A DNA stretch of 64,000 nucleotides from the NCBI GenBank assembly GCA_937927415.1, contig CALBDS010000012.1, positions 17,761 to 81,760 on the forward strand. The letters are read 5' to 3'. A program made the translations under genes and the position numbers. The stretch comes from an uncultured Rhodospirillaceae bacterium (GTDB taxonomy: Bacteria > Pseudomonadota > Alphaproteobacteria > Azospirillales > Azospirillaceae). The notes under the pieces are model-generated. The model was not told where the DNA came from, did not search any database, and saw only the letters and a program-made list of their open reading frames with translations. This document shows positions 15,605 through 24,049 of this stretch, piece after piece. The number at the start of each line of letters is the position of its first letter. Position 1 is the first letter of the stretch.

Positions 15605-16597
15605 TCACTCCACCGTCAGCACGATCTTGCCGATGTGGGTGCTGGATTCCATCAGCCGGTGCGCCTCCGCCGCCTGCTCCAGGGGGAAGGTGGCGTGCAG
15701 GACCGGGCGCACCGCCCCCTGCTCCACCAGCGGCCACACCCTGTCCCGCAGAGCGGCGGCGATGCGGCCCTTTTCCGCCACCGAACGGGCGCGCAGGGTC
15801 GATCCGGTCAGGATCAGCCGCTTGGTCATCACCGGGAACAGGTTGAGCGTCACCTTCGGCCCCTTGAGGAAGGCGATGGACACATGGCGCCCGTCGGGGG
15901 CCATGATGTCGATGTCGCGGGCCACATAGTCACCCCCCACCATGTCCAGCACCACGTCCACGCCGCGCCCGCCGGTGGCCTCGCGGATCACGGCCGGGTA
16001 ATCCTCGGTCTTGTAGTTGATGGCGCGGGTGGCCCCCAGCGATTCACAGGCCGCGCATTTGTCGTCGCTGCCGGCGGTGGCGTACACGGGCGAGCCGAGG
16101 GCGCGGGCAAGCTGGATCGCCGTGGTGCCGATACCGCTGGAACCGCCGTGAACCAGCAGAGTTTCGCCCGGCCGCAGCGCGCCGCGTTCGAACACGTTGG
16201 TCCAGACGGTGAAGATTGTTTCCGGCAGGGCCGCCGCCTCGGCCATGGACAGGCCGGCGGGAATCGGCAGAACCTGCTGCACCGGAGCGGTGCAGAACGC
16301 GGCATAACCGCCGCCGGCCACCAGGGCGCACACCGGATCGCCCACGGCCCAGCCCTCGACCCCCTCGCCCACCGCGGCGATGCGGCCCGCCACCTCCAGC
16401 CCCGGCAGGTCGGAGGCACCGGGGGGTGGGTCGTAACGGCCCTGGCGCTGGAGCACGTCGGGGCGGTTGACCCCCGCCGCCTCCACCGCAATCAGCACCT
16501 CGCCCGCCGCCGGCTGGGGGCGCTGGCGGGTGACGGGGCGCAGCACCTCCGGCCCGCCGGCCTCGGCGATTTCGACACACCGCATCCCTTCGGTCAT
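15605..16597 (-). CDS. NAD(P)H quinone oxidoreductase, zinc-free MDR family (PIG3-like)
   Basis: The 330-residue product is a medium-chain dehydrogenase/reductase without the catalytic zinc ligands. The N-terminal GroES-like domain includes GVNRPDVLQRQGRYDPPPG. The Rossmann motif is HGGSSGIGTTAIQLA, followed by AGSDDKCAACESLGA, an NADPH-type loop. Close relatives include human PIG3 and bacterial putative quinone reductases. The ATG at 16597 has GAGGG about six bases upstream. It stands alone, next to the hydrolase gene on the same strand with a 102-bp gap. It probably reduces quinones or electrophilic carbonyls in the cytoplasm. Confidence 0.88.
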   Translation of the reverse strand: MTEGMRCVEIAEAGGPEVLRPVTRQRPQPAAGEVLIAVEAAGVNRPDVLQRQGRYDPPPGASDLPGLEVAGRIAAVGEGVEGWAVGDPVCALVAGGGYAAFCTAPVQQVLPIPAGLSMAEAAALPETIFTVWTNVFERGALRPGETLLVHGGSSGIGTTAIQLARALGSPVYATAGSDDKCAACESLGATRAINYKTEDYPAVIREATGGRGVDVVLDMVGGDYVARDIDIMAPDGRHVSIAFLKGPKVTLNLFPVMTKRLILTGSTLRARSVAEKGRIAAALRDRVWPLVEQGAVRPVLHATFPLEQAAEAHRLMESSTHIGKIVLTVE

Positions 16598-16699
16598 GGT
16601 ATCCCTCGTCTTTACGGAACCGCGGGGCGACGGTAGCCCCCGGCGTCCGTGCTGGCAAACAGATATGCCGACAAACAGACAGGATGAAAGGGTGGACCG

Positions 16700-16897
16700 A
16701 TGGCCCTCGACACCGACGATCTGGAACCCCGCCCCGTTCCCGCGGCCAAGGCGCCGCCCAAGGACCTCGGCGTTCTGTCCGTGGCCGAGCTGAACGACTA
16801 CATCGCCGGTCTGGAAGCGGAGATCGAACGCGCCCGCGCCGCCATCGCCGCCAAGCAGGCCCACCGTTCGGCGGCGGAATCGCTCTTCAAGCGGTAA
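16700..16897 (+). CDS. DUF1192 family small protein
   Basis: The 65-residue product matches DUF1192: a Pro-rich acidic start, then LGVLSVAELNDYIAGLEAEI and ERARAAIAAKQAHRSAAESL ending in FKR. The family is widespread in Alphaproteobacteria, is mostly one coiled-coil helix, and has no known function. It is transcribed away from the quinone reductase and ends at a shared terminator. Confidence 0.9.
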   Translation: MALDTDDLEPRPVPAAKAPPKDLGVLSVAELNDYIAGLEAEIERARAAIAAKQAHRSAAESLFKR

Positions 16898-16906
16898 ACC
16901 CAACGA

Positions 16907-16940
16907 AAAAGGCCGCATCCCGTCCCGGATGCGGCCTTTT
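16907..16940. terminator. Bidirectional terminator between the DUF1192 and DUF2189 genes
   Basis: A perfect 14-base stem (AAAAGGCCGCATCC with GGATGCGGCCTTTT), loop CGTCCC, lies between two convergent genes and carries T-runs on both strands. Confidence 0.92.
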
Positions 16941-16955
16941 CCACGCGACGGTGCG

Positions 16956-17771
16956 TCAGTCGCGGTGCTCCACCAGATCACGGTAGGCGTGCCACGACGC
17001 CATGCCGATCAGGGGGAAGGTGATGACCAGCCCGATGAAGCCCACGCTCATGCCGGCGGCGATGAACAGGGCGATCAGACCGGCCCACACCGCCATCGGC
17101 TGCAGGTTCTGGCGCACCGCTTCCACGCTGGTGCCCATGGCGGTGATGATGTCGGTGTCGCGGTCCAGCAGCATGGGCAAGGCGATGACGCTGATGGCGA
17201 ACACCAGGGCGGCGATCACCCCACCGACGATGGTGCCGGTCAAAAGGAAGGGAATGGTTTCCGCCGAGAAGAAGATCCGGTCCACCAGCATGTCCAGCGG
17301 CGGCAGATCGGAGGAGAAGAAGATGGCGAAGATCAGGAACGCCACCCGGATCCACGCCAGCAACGCCAGCATCAGCACCAGCCCGATGCCGGCGATCTGC
17401 GCCCCGTTGGCGCCATAGGCGTTGAGAATGGCGGTCAGGGTCACGGGCTGCCCCCGTTCCAAAAGACGGCTGGTCTGGTACAGACCCACCGCCAGGATCG
17501 GCCCCAGCAGCATGAAGCCCGCCGCCATCGGCAGGATCAGATAGCCCAGTTCCGCCATCAGCAGCCCGGCGGTCAGCAGGAAGCTGGACACCACCGCCAG
17601 CAGCCCATAGGCCAGGCTGACCATGGGGGCGGCCCACATGTCGCGCCAGCCGGCGGCCAGCCACACCCAGGGGCGGTTGGTGTCGATGGTGCGGATGCGT
17701 GGGGTAACGGATTCGGCGGCCGCCGGGTGGGCGGCCGGTGCAGGCGTGCGGTGCGACGACAGATCCACCAT
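16956..17771 (-). CDS. DUF2189 integral membrane protein
   Basis: The 271-residue product has six to seven hydrophobic segments. Family features of DUF2189 are the N-terminal TPRIRTIDTNRPWVWLAAGW amphipathic stretch, LAYGLLAVVSSFLL, and the C-terminal GLVITFPLIGMASWHAYRDL. The ATG at 17771 is preceded by GAGGGAGA. The function is unknown. Homologues often sit near cytochrome oxidase or respiratory genes. No such neighbour is seen here. Confidence 0.88.
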   Translation of the reverse strand: MVDLSSHRTPAPAAHPAAAESVTPRIRTIDTNRPWVWLAAGWRDMWAAPMVSLAYGLLAVVSSFLLTAGLLMAELGYLILPMAAGFMLLGPILAVGLYQTSRLLERGQPVTLTAILNAYGANGAQIAGIGLVLMLALLAWIRVAFLIFAIFFSSDLPPLDMLVDRIFFSAETIPFLLTGTIVGGVIAALVFAISVIALPMLLDRDTDIITAMGTSVEAVRQNLQPMAVWAGLIALFIAAGMSVGFIGLVITFPLIGMASWHAYRDLVEHRD

Positions 17772-18098
17772 GGTGCCAGTCTCCCTCAACAGCCCGGCTG
17801 ATTGTCCGGTTCCGGGAAAACATAGCAACGCGCTTGGTTGTGTGCCAGATAGCTCGATGGGCGGAAAGTTCCGACTTGCGAAATATATAAAGAGGGGAAG
17901 CCATCGCCTTTCGGCGATTCACCCCCCGGCAGTCCGGCGGGCCGCCGCCCGTCATGGGTCGGCACGGACAGTTGCCACAACGCAACAAACCGGCGTCTAA
18001 CCCCGACGAAATGAAGGGTATTTCCGATTCTTGCGCGACAGCATGGCCAAAATCCGGTATGAGGGCGCGTCTGCCCTTCCCGCTCATGGATATGACCA
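17772..18098. other. Intergenic region upstream of the DUF2189 gene
   Basis: This is the divergent promoter space between the DUF2189 gene and a small plus-strand gene. It contains an AT patch (AAATATATAAAG, 17881-17892) and a short perfect hairpin ATCGCC-TTTC-GGCGAT (17903-17918). No gene is evident. Confidence 0.5.
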
Positions 18099-18263
18099 AT
18101 GGAAGATTCCCGCGTTACCTTCTCCGCCCTCATCCTGCTCGTCGCCGTTCTGGGGGTTCTGATCGGCACCATCGTGGCCGCCCCGGCGGTGACGGTGATC
18201 CTGATGGTGCTGGCGTCGCTGTCGTACATCGCCGGCATGGTGTTCTTCACCGTTCGCGGCTGA
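18099..18263 (+). CDS. Small two-helix membrane protein (54 residues)
   Basis: The frame encodes MEDSRVTFSALILLVAVLG, a Pro/Ala turn, then VILMVLASLSYIAGMVFFTV and RG. It predicts two transmembrane helices of about 20 residues. Codon use is strongly GC-rich at the third position, as in neighbouring genes, and a hairpin terminator follows 30 bases after the stop. The ribosome site is weak (GGAT). No family is recognised. Small membrane proteins of this kind often modulate larger membrane complexes, but nothing here shows a partner. Confidence 0.6.
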   Translation: MEDSRVTFSALILLVAVLGVLIGTIVAAPAVTVILMVLASLSYIAGMVFFTVRG

Positions 18264-18292
18264 CGCCGGCTTCCGGTCCTTGAGCCGTTTCG

Positions 18293-18323
18293 AAAGGGGC
18301 GTGCCCACGGGCGCGCCCTTTTT
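18293..18323 (+). terminator. Terminator after the 54-residue protein gene
   Basis: AAAGGGGCGTGCCC and GGGCGCGCCCTTTTT form an imperfect GC-rich stem followed by TTTTTG and further T-rich sequence. Confidence 0.65.
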
Positions 18324-18429
18324 GTGTTTTTGTTGCGGATTTGTCGAAAAAAAGCGTGGTTGCGCTGGACAAGAGCGGCGGCGCGGGCTATCGGAGCGCG
18401 CACCAGCACACTCCAGCGGAGCCGTTCTC

Positions 18430-19287
18430 ATGAACAGCCTTCCCATCGTCCGCACCGTGGCCGATTTGCGCGCGCAGGTGGGCGCGTGGCGGGCCGAGGG
18501 GCTGACCGTCGCCCTGGTGCCCACCATGGGCGCCCTGCACGACGGCCATCTGGCCCTGGTGCGCCGGGCCGGGGAACTGGCGGATCGGGTGATCGCCAGC
18601 GTCTTCGTCAACCCGGCCCAGTTCGCCCCCCACGAGGATTTCGACCGCTATCCCCGTGACGAGGACGGCGACGCCGCCAAGCTGACATCCGCCGGCTGCC
18701 ACCTGCTCTACACCCCCGCGGTGCGGGAGATGTACCCGGAGGGCTTCGCCACCGCCATGAGCGTCACCGGCCCGGCGGAAGGGCTGTGCGGCGCCTTCCG
18801 CCCGCAGATGTTCGGCGGGGTGGCGCTGGTGGTGTCCAAGCTGTTCATCCAGGCCCAGCCCGACGTGGCGGTGTTCGGGGAAAAGGATTACCAGCAGCTT
18901 CAGGTGGTGCGCCGCTTCACCCGCGACCTGGATCTTCCGGTCCATGTGGAAGGGCTGCCGACGGTACGGGAATCCGACGGCATGGCTTTGTCGTCGCGCA
19001 ACGCCTATCTCAGCCCCGATGAACGCGCCCGCGCGGTGGAGCTGAGCCGCGCCCTGGCCGATGCCGCCGCCGCCATCGCCGCCGGGGGGGACTCCGGGGC
19101 GGCCCTGGAGTCGGTGCGCGCCCGGCTGACCGCGGCGGGTTTCGCCTCCATCGATTATGTGGAACTGCGCGATGCCGAGTCGCTGGTGCCGGTGACCAAT
19201 GCCGCCCGTCCGGCCCGGCTGCTGGCCGCCGCCTGGATGGGCCGCACCCGGCTGATCGACAATACGCCGGTGGTGGCCGCCGCCTGA
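18430..19287 (+). CDS. panC: Pantothenate synthetase
   Basis: PanC joins pantoate and beta-alanine with ATP in vitamin B5 synthesis. The 285-residue product has the HIGH-like motif at 37-40 (GALHDGHLALV), FVNPAQFAPHEDFDRYPRD, GGVALVVSKLF, GEKDYQQL and the KMSKS-like RESDGMALSSRN, all in order. The ATG at 18430 has CGGAG about nine bases upstream. No panB is adjacent. A strong terminator follows. Confidence 0.97.
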   Translation: MNSLPIVRTVADLRAQVGAWRAEGLTVALVPTMGALHDGHLALVRRAGELADRVIASVFVNPAQFAPHEDFDRYPRDEDGDAAKLTSAGCHLLYTPAVREMYPEGFATAMSVTGPAEGLCGAFRPQMFGGVALVVSKLFIQAQPDVAVFGEKDYQQLQVVRRFTRDLDLPVHVEGLPTVRESDGMALSSRNAYLSPDERARAVELSRALADAAAAIAAGGDSGAALESVRARLTAAGFASIDYVELRDAESLVPVTNAARPARLLAAAWMGRTRLIDNTPVVAAA

Positions 19288-19317
19288 CCGCGGCATTCCG
19301 TTCCACCACCCTTGCAA

Positions 19318-19375
19318 ACGCCTCCCCTGCGCCGGACGCGCCTTGTCAACCGGCGGGGGGAGGCGTAACTTTTTT
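19318..19375 (+). terminator. Terminator of panC
   Basis: ACGCCTCCCC pairs perfectly with GGGGAGGCGT, with an inner GCCGG/CCGGC stem, followed by AAC and six T residues. Confidence 0.9.
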
Positions 19376-19380
19376 ACATT

Positions 19381-19680
19381 ATGCAATTCAACCCGGTCAT
19401 ATCGCCGATTCAGGCCAAACCCCAACCGCCCATGACGTCGGCGGCGCAGGTGGCCGTGACCCCGGCGGTGGCGGCGGCGCAGCAGACCGTTCCCCAGGTC
19501 CGCACCCAGACCGCCCAGGCGCCCCAGGCGACCGGCAAATCCGACCAGCCGCGCGACACCAAAAGCGGCACCGACACCGGACAATCGCGCGACACCATGG
19601 CCAACGCCATCCAGACGCGCACCAACGCCGGCGGCTACCGCGCGCAGGGCCGCGGCACCCGGCTGGATGTTTCCGTCTGA
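19381..19680 (+). CDS. Small low-complexity hypothetical protein
   Basis: The 99-residue product is rich in Gln, Ala, Thr and Pro and ends RAQGRGTRLDVSV, which looks like a conserved hydrophilic tail seen on short alphaproteobacterial proteins. There is no signal peptide or membrane segment. The ATG lies only six bases after the panC terminator T-run and has no Shine-Dalgarno sequence, so it may be leaderless or start at ATG 19432. I do not recognise a family. Coding status is likely but not certain. Confidence 0.5.
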   Translation: MQFNPVISPIQAKPQPPMTSAAQVAVTPAVAAAQQTVPQVRTQTAQAPQATGKSDQPRDTKSGTDTGQSRDTMANAIQTRTNAGGYRAQGRGTRLDVSV

Positions 19681-19784
19681 ACAGTCTGGATTCCGGAGCG
19701 TTCCAGTGTCACATTTTCATGATGCTGAACCATCGGTGACGGTCCGGTGGCGGGAAGCCCCCGCCGGATCGGGGTAGGGGTGCC

Positions 19785-20336
19785 TTGACCATTATCCGTG
19801 AGGCCGTGCCCGGCGATGCCGACGCCATTGCCCGGGTGCATGTGACAAGCTGGCGGTCCACCTATCCGGGCCTGCTTCCCGATTCGTATCTGGTGGGCAT
19901 GTCGGAGGATTCGTCCCGGCAACGCTGGCGCTCGATCCTGTCCTCCACCCACCTTGGCCGGCGCACGCTGGTGGCGGTGGAGCCGGGCGACGGGGTGGTC
20001 GGCTTCGGCCATTGCGGCCTGCGCCGGGCCTGTTCGCAACTGGACGGTTTCGACGGGGAGTTCTACGCCCTCTATCTGCTGGACGAGGCGCAGGGGCACG
20101 GCATCGGCCGGCGGCTGATGGGGGTGATGGCCGAACGGCTGTTGGATATCGGCTTGCAATCGGCCCTGGTCTGGTGTCTGGCCGGCAACCCGGCGCGGTG
20201 GTTCTATGAACGATTGGGGGGCCAGCGGGTTGCCGAACGCCCCATCCGCTTCGGCGGGTCGGAACTGAAGGAAGTGGCCTTCGTCTGGCGCGATCTGGTG
20301 CCGCTGCTGCTCGACGCCGATCCGAAAGTGGGCTGA
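19785..20336 (+). CDS. GNAT-family N-acetyltransferase
   Basis: The 183-residue product begins at a TTG with AGGGG upstream. It has the GNAT fold: TIIREAVPGDADAIARVHVT at the start, GFGHCGLR, then motif A FYALYLLDEAQGHGIGRRLM (acetyl-CoA pyrophosphate loop) and WCLAGNPARWFYERLGGQRV (motif B). The pattern is that of the broad Acetyltransf_1 group. The acceptor is unknown. The gene is monocistronic as far as visible. Confidence 0.85.
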   Translation: MTIIREAVPGDADAIARVHVTSWRSTYPGLLPDSYLVGMSEDSSRQRWRSILSSTHLGRRTLVAVEPGDGVVGFGHCGLRRACSQLDGFDGEFYALYLLDEAQGHGIGRRLMGVMAERLLDIGLQSALVWCLAGNPARWFYERLGGQRVAERPIRFGGSELKEVAFVWRDLVPLLLDADPKVG

Positions 20337-20541
20337 CCGCCCGAAAAACGTGCACTCCCCGCCCCGTTCGGCAGCAGGACGCGAAAAAGGACACCGGCCG
20401 GACCAATCGACGGGGAGCGGGCCGCAATACCGGGCAGCGGCTTGACGGATGTGGCTTTTCCGCGCGTAACGCCCCAGCTTCGTTCCGTTACATCCTTCCC
20501 GTTTTTGGCGGCGGGGAAAATGGTACGGGCTTTGCTCTCCG

Positions 20542-20564
20542 TTACAGGTGCCCAACACCTGTAA
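20542..20564. promoter_or_regulatory. Perfect inverted repeat touching the ribosome site of the ABC importer operon
   Basis: TTACAGGTG-CCCAA-CACCTGTAA is a perfect nine-base dyad. Its right arm runs into the AAGGAG ribosome site (20563-20568) of the substrate-binding protein gene. It may be an operator for a dimeric repressor, or an RNA hairpin placed right before the Shine-Dalgarno sequence. Confidence 0.7.
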
Positions 20565-20576
20565 GGAGCCGGTTTC

Positions 20577-21602
20577 ATGGCCTTGTCCCGTACGAAACTG
20601 CCCCGGATCTTGGCCCTGGCCGCCGGAACATTGCTGACGCTGCTGACCGCGGCCCAGGCGGGAACGTCGGTGAAGATCACCCTGGACTGGGCGTTCCAGG
20701 GGCCGCAGGCGCCGTTCCTGCTGGCCGCCGAGCGCGGCTATTTCAAGGACGAGGGGCTGGACGTCACCATCGACCGCGGCGAAGGGTCCGGCGCCGTGCC
20801 GCCGCGGGTGGCGTCGGGGGCCTATGACATGGGCTTCGGCGACATCAATCCCATGATCCGCTTCGTGGCGGAACGGGATGTGCCACTGCTGGCGGTGGCG
20901 GTGCTGTACGATGCCTCGCCCCTGTCGGTGATCGCACTCAAGAAATCGGGCATCACCGCGCCCAAGGATCTGCCGGGCAAGCTGCTGGCCGCACCGGAAA
21001 CCGACTCGGGCCGCCAGATCTTCCCCGCCTTCGCCAAGGCCGCCGGCATCGACCCGGCCACGGTCAAATGGCAGACCGTTTCCCCGCAACTGCGCGAAAC
21101 CATGCTGGTGCAGGGACAGGTGGACGCGATTTCCGGCTTCCTCACCACCGGCATCCTAACGCTGAAGGCCGCGGGCGTGAAAGAGCCGGACATGGTGGTT
21201 CTGCGTTACCGCGATTACGGGGTGTCGCTCTATTCCAACGCCCTCATCACCAGCAAGGCGTTTGCCGATGCCAAGCCCGACGCGGTGGCCGGCGTCGTCC
21301 GCGCCGTGCTCAAGGCCCATGTGGAGGCGGTCCGGGATCCCGACGCCGCCATCGCCGCCCTGAAGAAGCGCGACCCGCTGATCGACCCCGCCATCGAAAA
21401 GGAACGCATGCTGCTGGCCTTCAACGAGCTGATGCTCAGCCCGGCGGCCAGGGCCGACGGCCTGGGCGGCATCGACCCGGCGCGGATGCAGGCATCCATC
21501 GACATTCTGAAAAACACCTACGGCTTCACCCGGCCGTTGACTCCGGCCGACGTGTTCACCGACCGTTTCCTGCCGCCCAAGGGCGCCCGCACCCTGCCGT
21601 AA
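20577..21602 (+). CDS. ABC importer substrate-binding protein (NMT1/SsuA/TauA type)
   Basis: The 341-residue product has a signal peptide (ILALAAGTLLTLLTAAQA) and a periplasmic binding fold of the NMT1/THI5-like group: VKITLDWAFQGPQAPFLLAA, ERGYFKDEGLDV, then GAYDMGFGDINPM. Members bind nitrate, sulfonates, taurine, or pyrimidine precursors of thiamine. The lack of neighbouring catabolic genes leaves the ligand open. The strong AAGGAG site and the inverted repeat just before it mark it as the first gene of a three-gene importer operon. Confidence 0.88.
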   Translation: MALSRTKLPRILALAAGTLLTLLTAAQAGTSVKITLDWAFQGPQAPFLLAAERGYFKDEGLDVTIDRGEGSGAVPPRVASGAYDMGFGDINPMIRFVAERDVPLLAVAVLYDASPLSVIALKKSGITAPKDLPGKLLAAPETDSGRQIFPAFAKAAGIDPATVKWQTVSPQLRETMLVQGQVDAISGFLTTGILTLKAAGVKEPDMVVLRYRDYGVSLYSNALITSKAFADAKPDAVAGVVRAVLKAHVEAVRDPDAAIAALKKRDPLIDPAIEKERMLLAFNELMLSPAARADGLGGIDPARMQASIDILKNTYGFTRPLTPADVFTDRFLPPKGARTLP

Positions 21603-21619
21603 AAGGGGGAGATCGATCC

Positions 21620-22438
21620 ATGCAGCCCCCCATGCACCCTTTTGTGGAACTGGACCGGGTGTCGCTGACCTACCCCGGCGGCACCCTGGCGGTGGACGGC
21701 CTGACCCTCAGCGTCGCTCCCGGTGAATTCGCCGCGGTGGTCGGCCCGTCGGGGTGTGGCAAATCCACCCTGATGAAGCTGGTGACCGGGCTGGCCCGCC
21801 CCAGCGGCGGCGGGGTGATCGTCGATGGGCACGAGGTGGCGGGACCGCTGAAAATCGCCGGCATGGCCTTTCAGAACCCCACCCTGCTGCCCTGGCGCAC
21901 CACGCTGGACAATCTGCTGCTGCCGCTGGAAATCGTCGAGCCGCACCGCCGCCGTCTGCGCCGCGAGCGCGCGGCCTATGTGGACCGGGCCGAGCAGTTG
22001 CTGGCCCGTGTCGGGCTGGCCGGGTTCGGGCCGCGGCACCCGTGGCAATTGTCGGGGGGGATGCAGCAGCGCGCCTCCCTCTGCCGCGCGCTGATCCATG
22101 AGCCGAAACTGCTGATGCTGGACGAGCCGTTCGGCGCGCTCGACGCCTTCACCCGGGAGGAGCTGTGGGCGGTGCTGCAGGATGTGTGGATGGAGCGGCG
22201 CTTCACCGGCATCCTGGTCACCCACGACCTGCGCGAAGCGGTTTATCTGGCCGACCGGGTGTTCGTGCTGTCCAGCCGTCCGGGGCGGGTCATCGCCACC
22301 TATGACATCGACCTGCCCCGCCCGCGCACGCTGGACACCACCTTCACCCCCGCGTTCGGCGAACTGGTCCATGCGCTGCGCAACGACATCAGCCGCGCCC
22401 GCACCATGGCCGACAAAACGCAAGAGGAGGCATCGTGA
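21620..22438 (+). CDS. ABC importer ATPase subunit (SsuB/TauB-like)
   Basis: The 272-residue product has Walker A GPSGCGKST, Q-loop FQNPTLLPWRTTLDN, signature LSGGMQQRASLCRAL, Walker B LLMLDEPFGALD and the switch His in ILVTHDLREA. The PWRT after the Q-loop is typical of nitrate/sulfonate/taurine ATPases. The ATG at 21620 follows GGGGGAG. It overlaps the permease start (TGATG at 22436-22440), so the two are translationally coupled. Confidence 0.95.
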   Translation: MQPPMHPFVELDRVSLTYPGGTLAVDGLTLSVAPGEFAAVVGPSGCGKSTLMKLVTGLARPSGGGVIVDGHEVAGPLKIAGMAFQNPTLLPWRTTLDNLLLPLEIVEPHRRRLRRERAAYVDRAEQLLARVGLAGFGPRHPWQLSGGMQQRASLCRALIHEPKLLMLDEPFGALDAFTREELWAVLQDVWMERRFTGILVTHDLREAVYLADRVFVLSSRPGRVIATYDIDLPRPRTLDTTFTPAFGELVHALRNDISRARTMADKTQEEAS

Positions 22439-23211
22439 TGCGCCAGGCAACCCTGCAGCGGCTGATGCCGTGGTTCGTGGTCATCGGCCTGTTCATGGTG
22501 TGGGAAGTGGCATGCCGCGGCCTGTCGGTGCCGCAATACATCCTGCCGGCGCCGTCGGTGGTGTTCGACACCACGCTCCGCTACGCCGGTCCCCTGTGGG
22601 ACCATTCCATCCACACGCTGCTGACCACGCTGGCCGGCTTTGCCGTGGCGGTGGTTGGGGGCGTGCTGCTGGGGATGGCGGTGGGGGCATCGCCGCTGGT
22701 CTATCACGGGCTGTACCCGGTGCTGATCGGCTTCAACGCCATACCGAAGGTGGCGGTGGTGCCGGTGCTGGTGGTGTGGTTCGGCATCGGCACGGTACCG
22801 GCCATCCTCACCGCCTTCATGATCAGTTTCTTTCCCATCGCGGTGAACGTCGCCACTGGCCTTGCCACCCTGGAACCGGAACTGGAAGACGTGCTCCGCT
22901 CGCTGGGGGCCAGCCGCTGGGACATTCTGGTCAAGGTGGGGCTGCCGCGGTCCCTGCCCTACTTCTTCGCCTCGCTGAAGGTGGCGGTGACGCTGGCCTT
23001 CGTCGGGTCGGTCATCGCCGAGACGGTGGCCTCGAACGAGGGCATCGGCTATCTGATGCTGCAGGCGTCGTCGCGGTTCGACATTCCGCTGGTGTTCGCC
23101 GGGCTGGTGGTCATCGCCGCCATGGGTGTCGTGATGTATTTCCTGTTCGCGGCGGTGGAAGGGCGGATGACCGGCTGGGCCACCCGGCGCGCGATGCCCA
23201 TGGCGGATTGA
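22438..23211 (+). CDS. ABC importer permease subunit (SsuC/TauC-like)
   Basis: The 257-residue product has six hydrophobic segments and the EAA loop: EDVLRSLGASRWDILVKVGL then PRSLPYFF. It forms the membrane channel for the preceding ATPase and binding protein. The ATG overlaps the ATPase stop and has GAGGAGG upstream. The gene ends 22 bp from the convergent methyltransferase gene with no obvious terminator between. Confidence 0.93.
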   Translation: MRQATLQRLMPWFVVIGLFMVWEVACRGLSVPQYILPAPSVVFDTTLRYAGPLWDHSIHTLLTTLAGFAVAVVGGVLLGMAVGASPLVYHGLYPVLIGFNAIPKVAVVPVLVVWFGIGTVPAILTAFMISFFPIAVNVATGLATLEPELEDVLRSLGASRWDILVKVGLPRSLPYFFASLKVAVTLAFVGSVIAETVASNEGIGYLMLQASSRFDIPLVFAGLVVIAAMGVVMYFLFAAVEGRMTGWATRRAMPMAD

Positions 23212-23233
23212 CGGAATCACAAGGCATGGAAGA

Positions 23234-23893
23234 TCATTGCTTGGGCTTCACCATCATCCATTTCTCGCCGAAGATCTGCAGACAGATTTCGTTCTCATAG
23301 GCATAGCGGTTGACCGATGCGACCAGCCCCTTGAATTCGGGGGTGTAATCATCGCCGAACAGCACCCCGCCGGGCCGCAGCAGGGAGAAATAGCGGGTGA
23401 TTTCCAGATAGCTTTCCTCACGTTCGTGGCTGGAATCCAGATAGACGCAATCCGGCAGGATCTGGCTCATCCGCAGCAGTTCCGCCGCCGACAGCGACGT
23501 CATGGGCAGCGGCAGGATGGTGCCTTGGCACCCGCTGTTCACCACATTGGCCAAGAACTGGTAATACATCTGCGGGAAGCCGTGTTTCAGGTCCAGATGG
23601 TTCCGGAAACTCGTCCACAAGATCGGGTGGGACCCAAGCCAGGTATCGATACACAGCAGCGTGGCATTCAGCCCCAGGTCCTGGCATTTGCGGGCCATGC
23701 GGATGGCCGATGCCCCCTTCCACGTGCCTACCTCGATGATGGTACGGGGGCGTAGCGTCTCCATCAACTGTTCGAAGATCGGGTGTTCCGACCCCCAGCT
23801 TTGCAGGTCCACCGTATAGGTCGAGGCATCGAACCCGTCGTAGGGGGAACCGCCGAGAATCTGGAGCATGAACTGACGGAGATCGTTTGCCAT
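23234..23893 (-). CDS. Class I SAM methyltransferase (Methyltransf_24 / CmcI-like)
   Basis: The 219-residue product has the SAM-binding glycine motif IIEVGTWKGASAIRMA, an acidic end of strand two (LLCIDTW), and the later DCVYLDSSHEREESYLEI and LRPGGVLFGDDY motifs, typical of CmcI-like or Methyltransf_24 enzymes that act on sugars or small molecules. The ATG at 23893 with AAGGTG upstream is preferred over ATG 23908. It is a single gene with no glycan cluster around it. The substrate is unknown. Confidence 0.8.
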   Translation of the reverse strand: MANDLRQFMLQILGGSPYDGFDASTYTVDLQSWGSEHPIFEQLMETLRPRTIIEVGTWKGASAIRMARKCQDLGLNATLLCIDTWLGSHPILWTSFRNHLDLKHGFPQMYYQFLANVVNSGCQGTILPLPMTSLSAAELLRMSQILPDCVYLDSSHEREESYLEITRYFSLLRPGGVLFGDDYTPEFKGLVASVNRYAYENEICLQIFGEKWMMVKPKQ

Positions 23894-24049
23894 GGCACCT
23901 TCGCCCATAAGAGAAGCGGAAGGACTGTAACCCAGGGCCACCACCGACCGCACCTGAAACCTGTGTGGTCTTTTTCCGTCGGGAAAGAATGGACGGCGGC
24001 GGTGCCAGCGGGTAGGAAGGCGCCCGATCCGTGTTGGGAGTTTTCCGTC

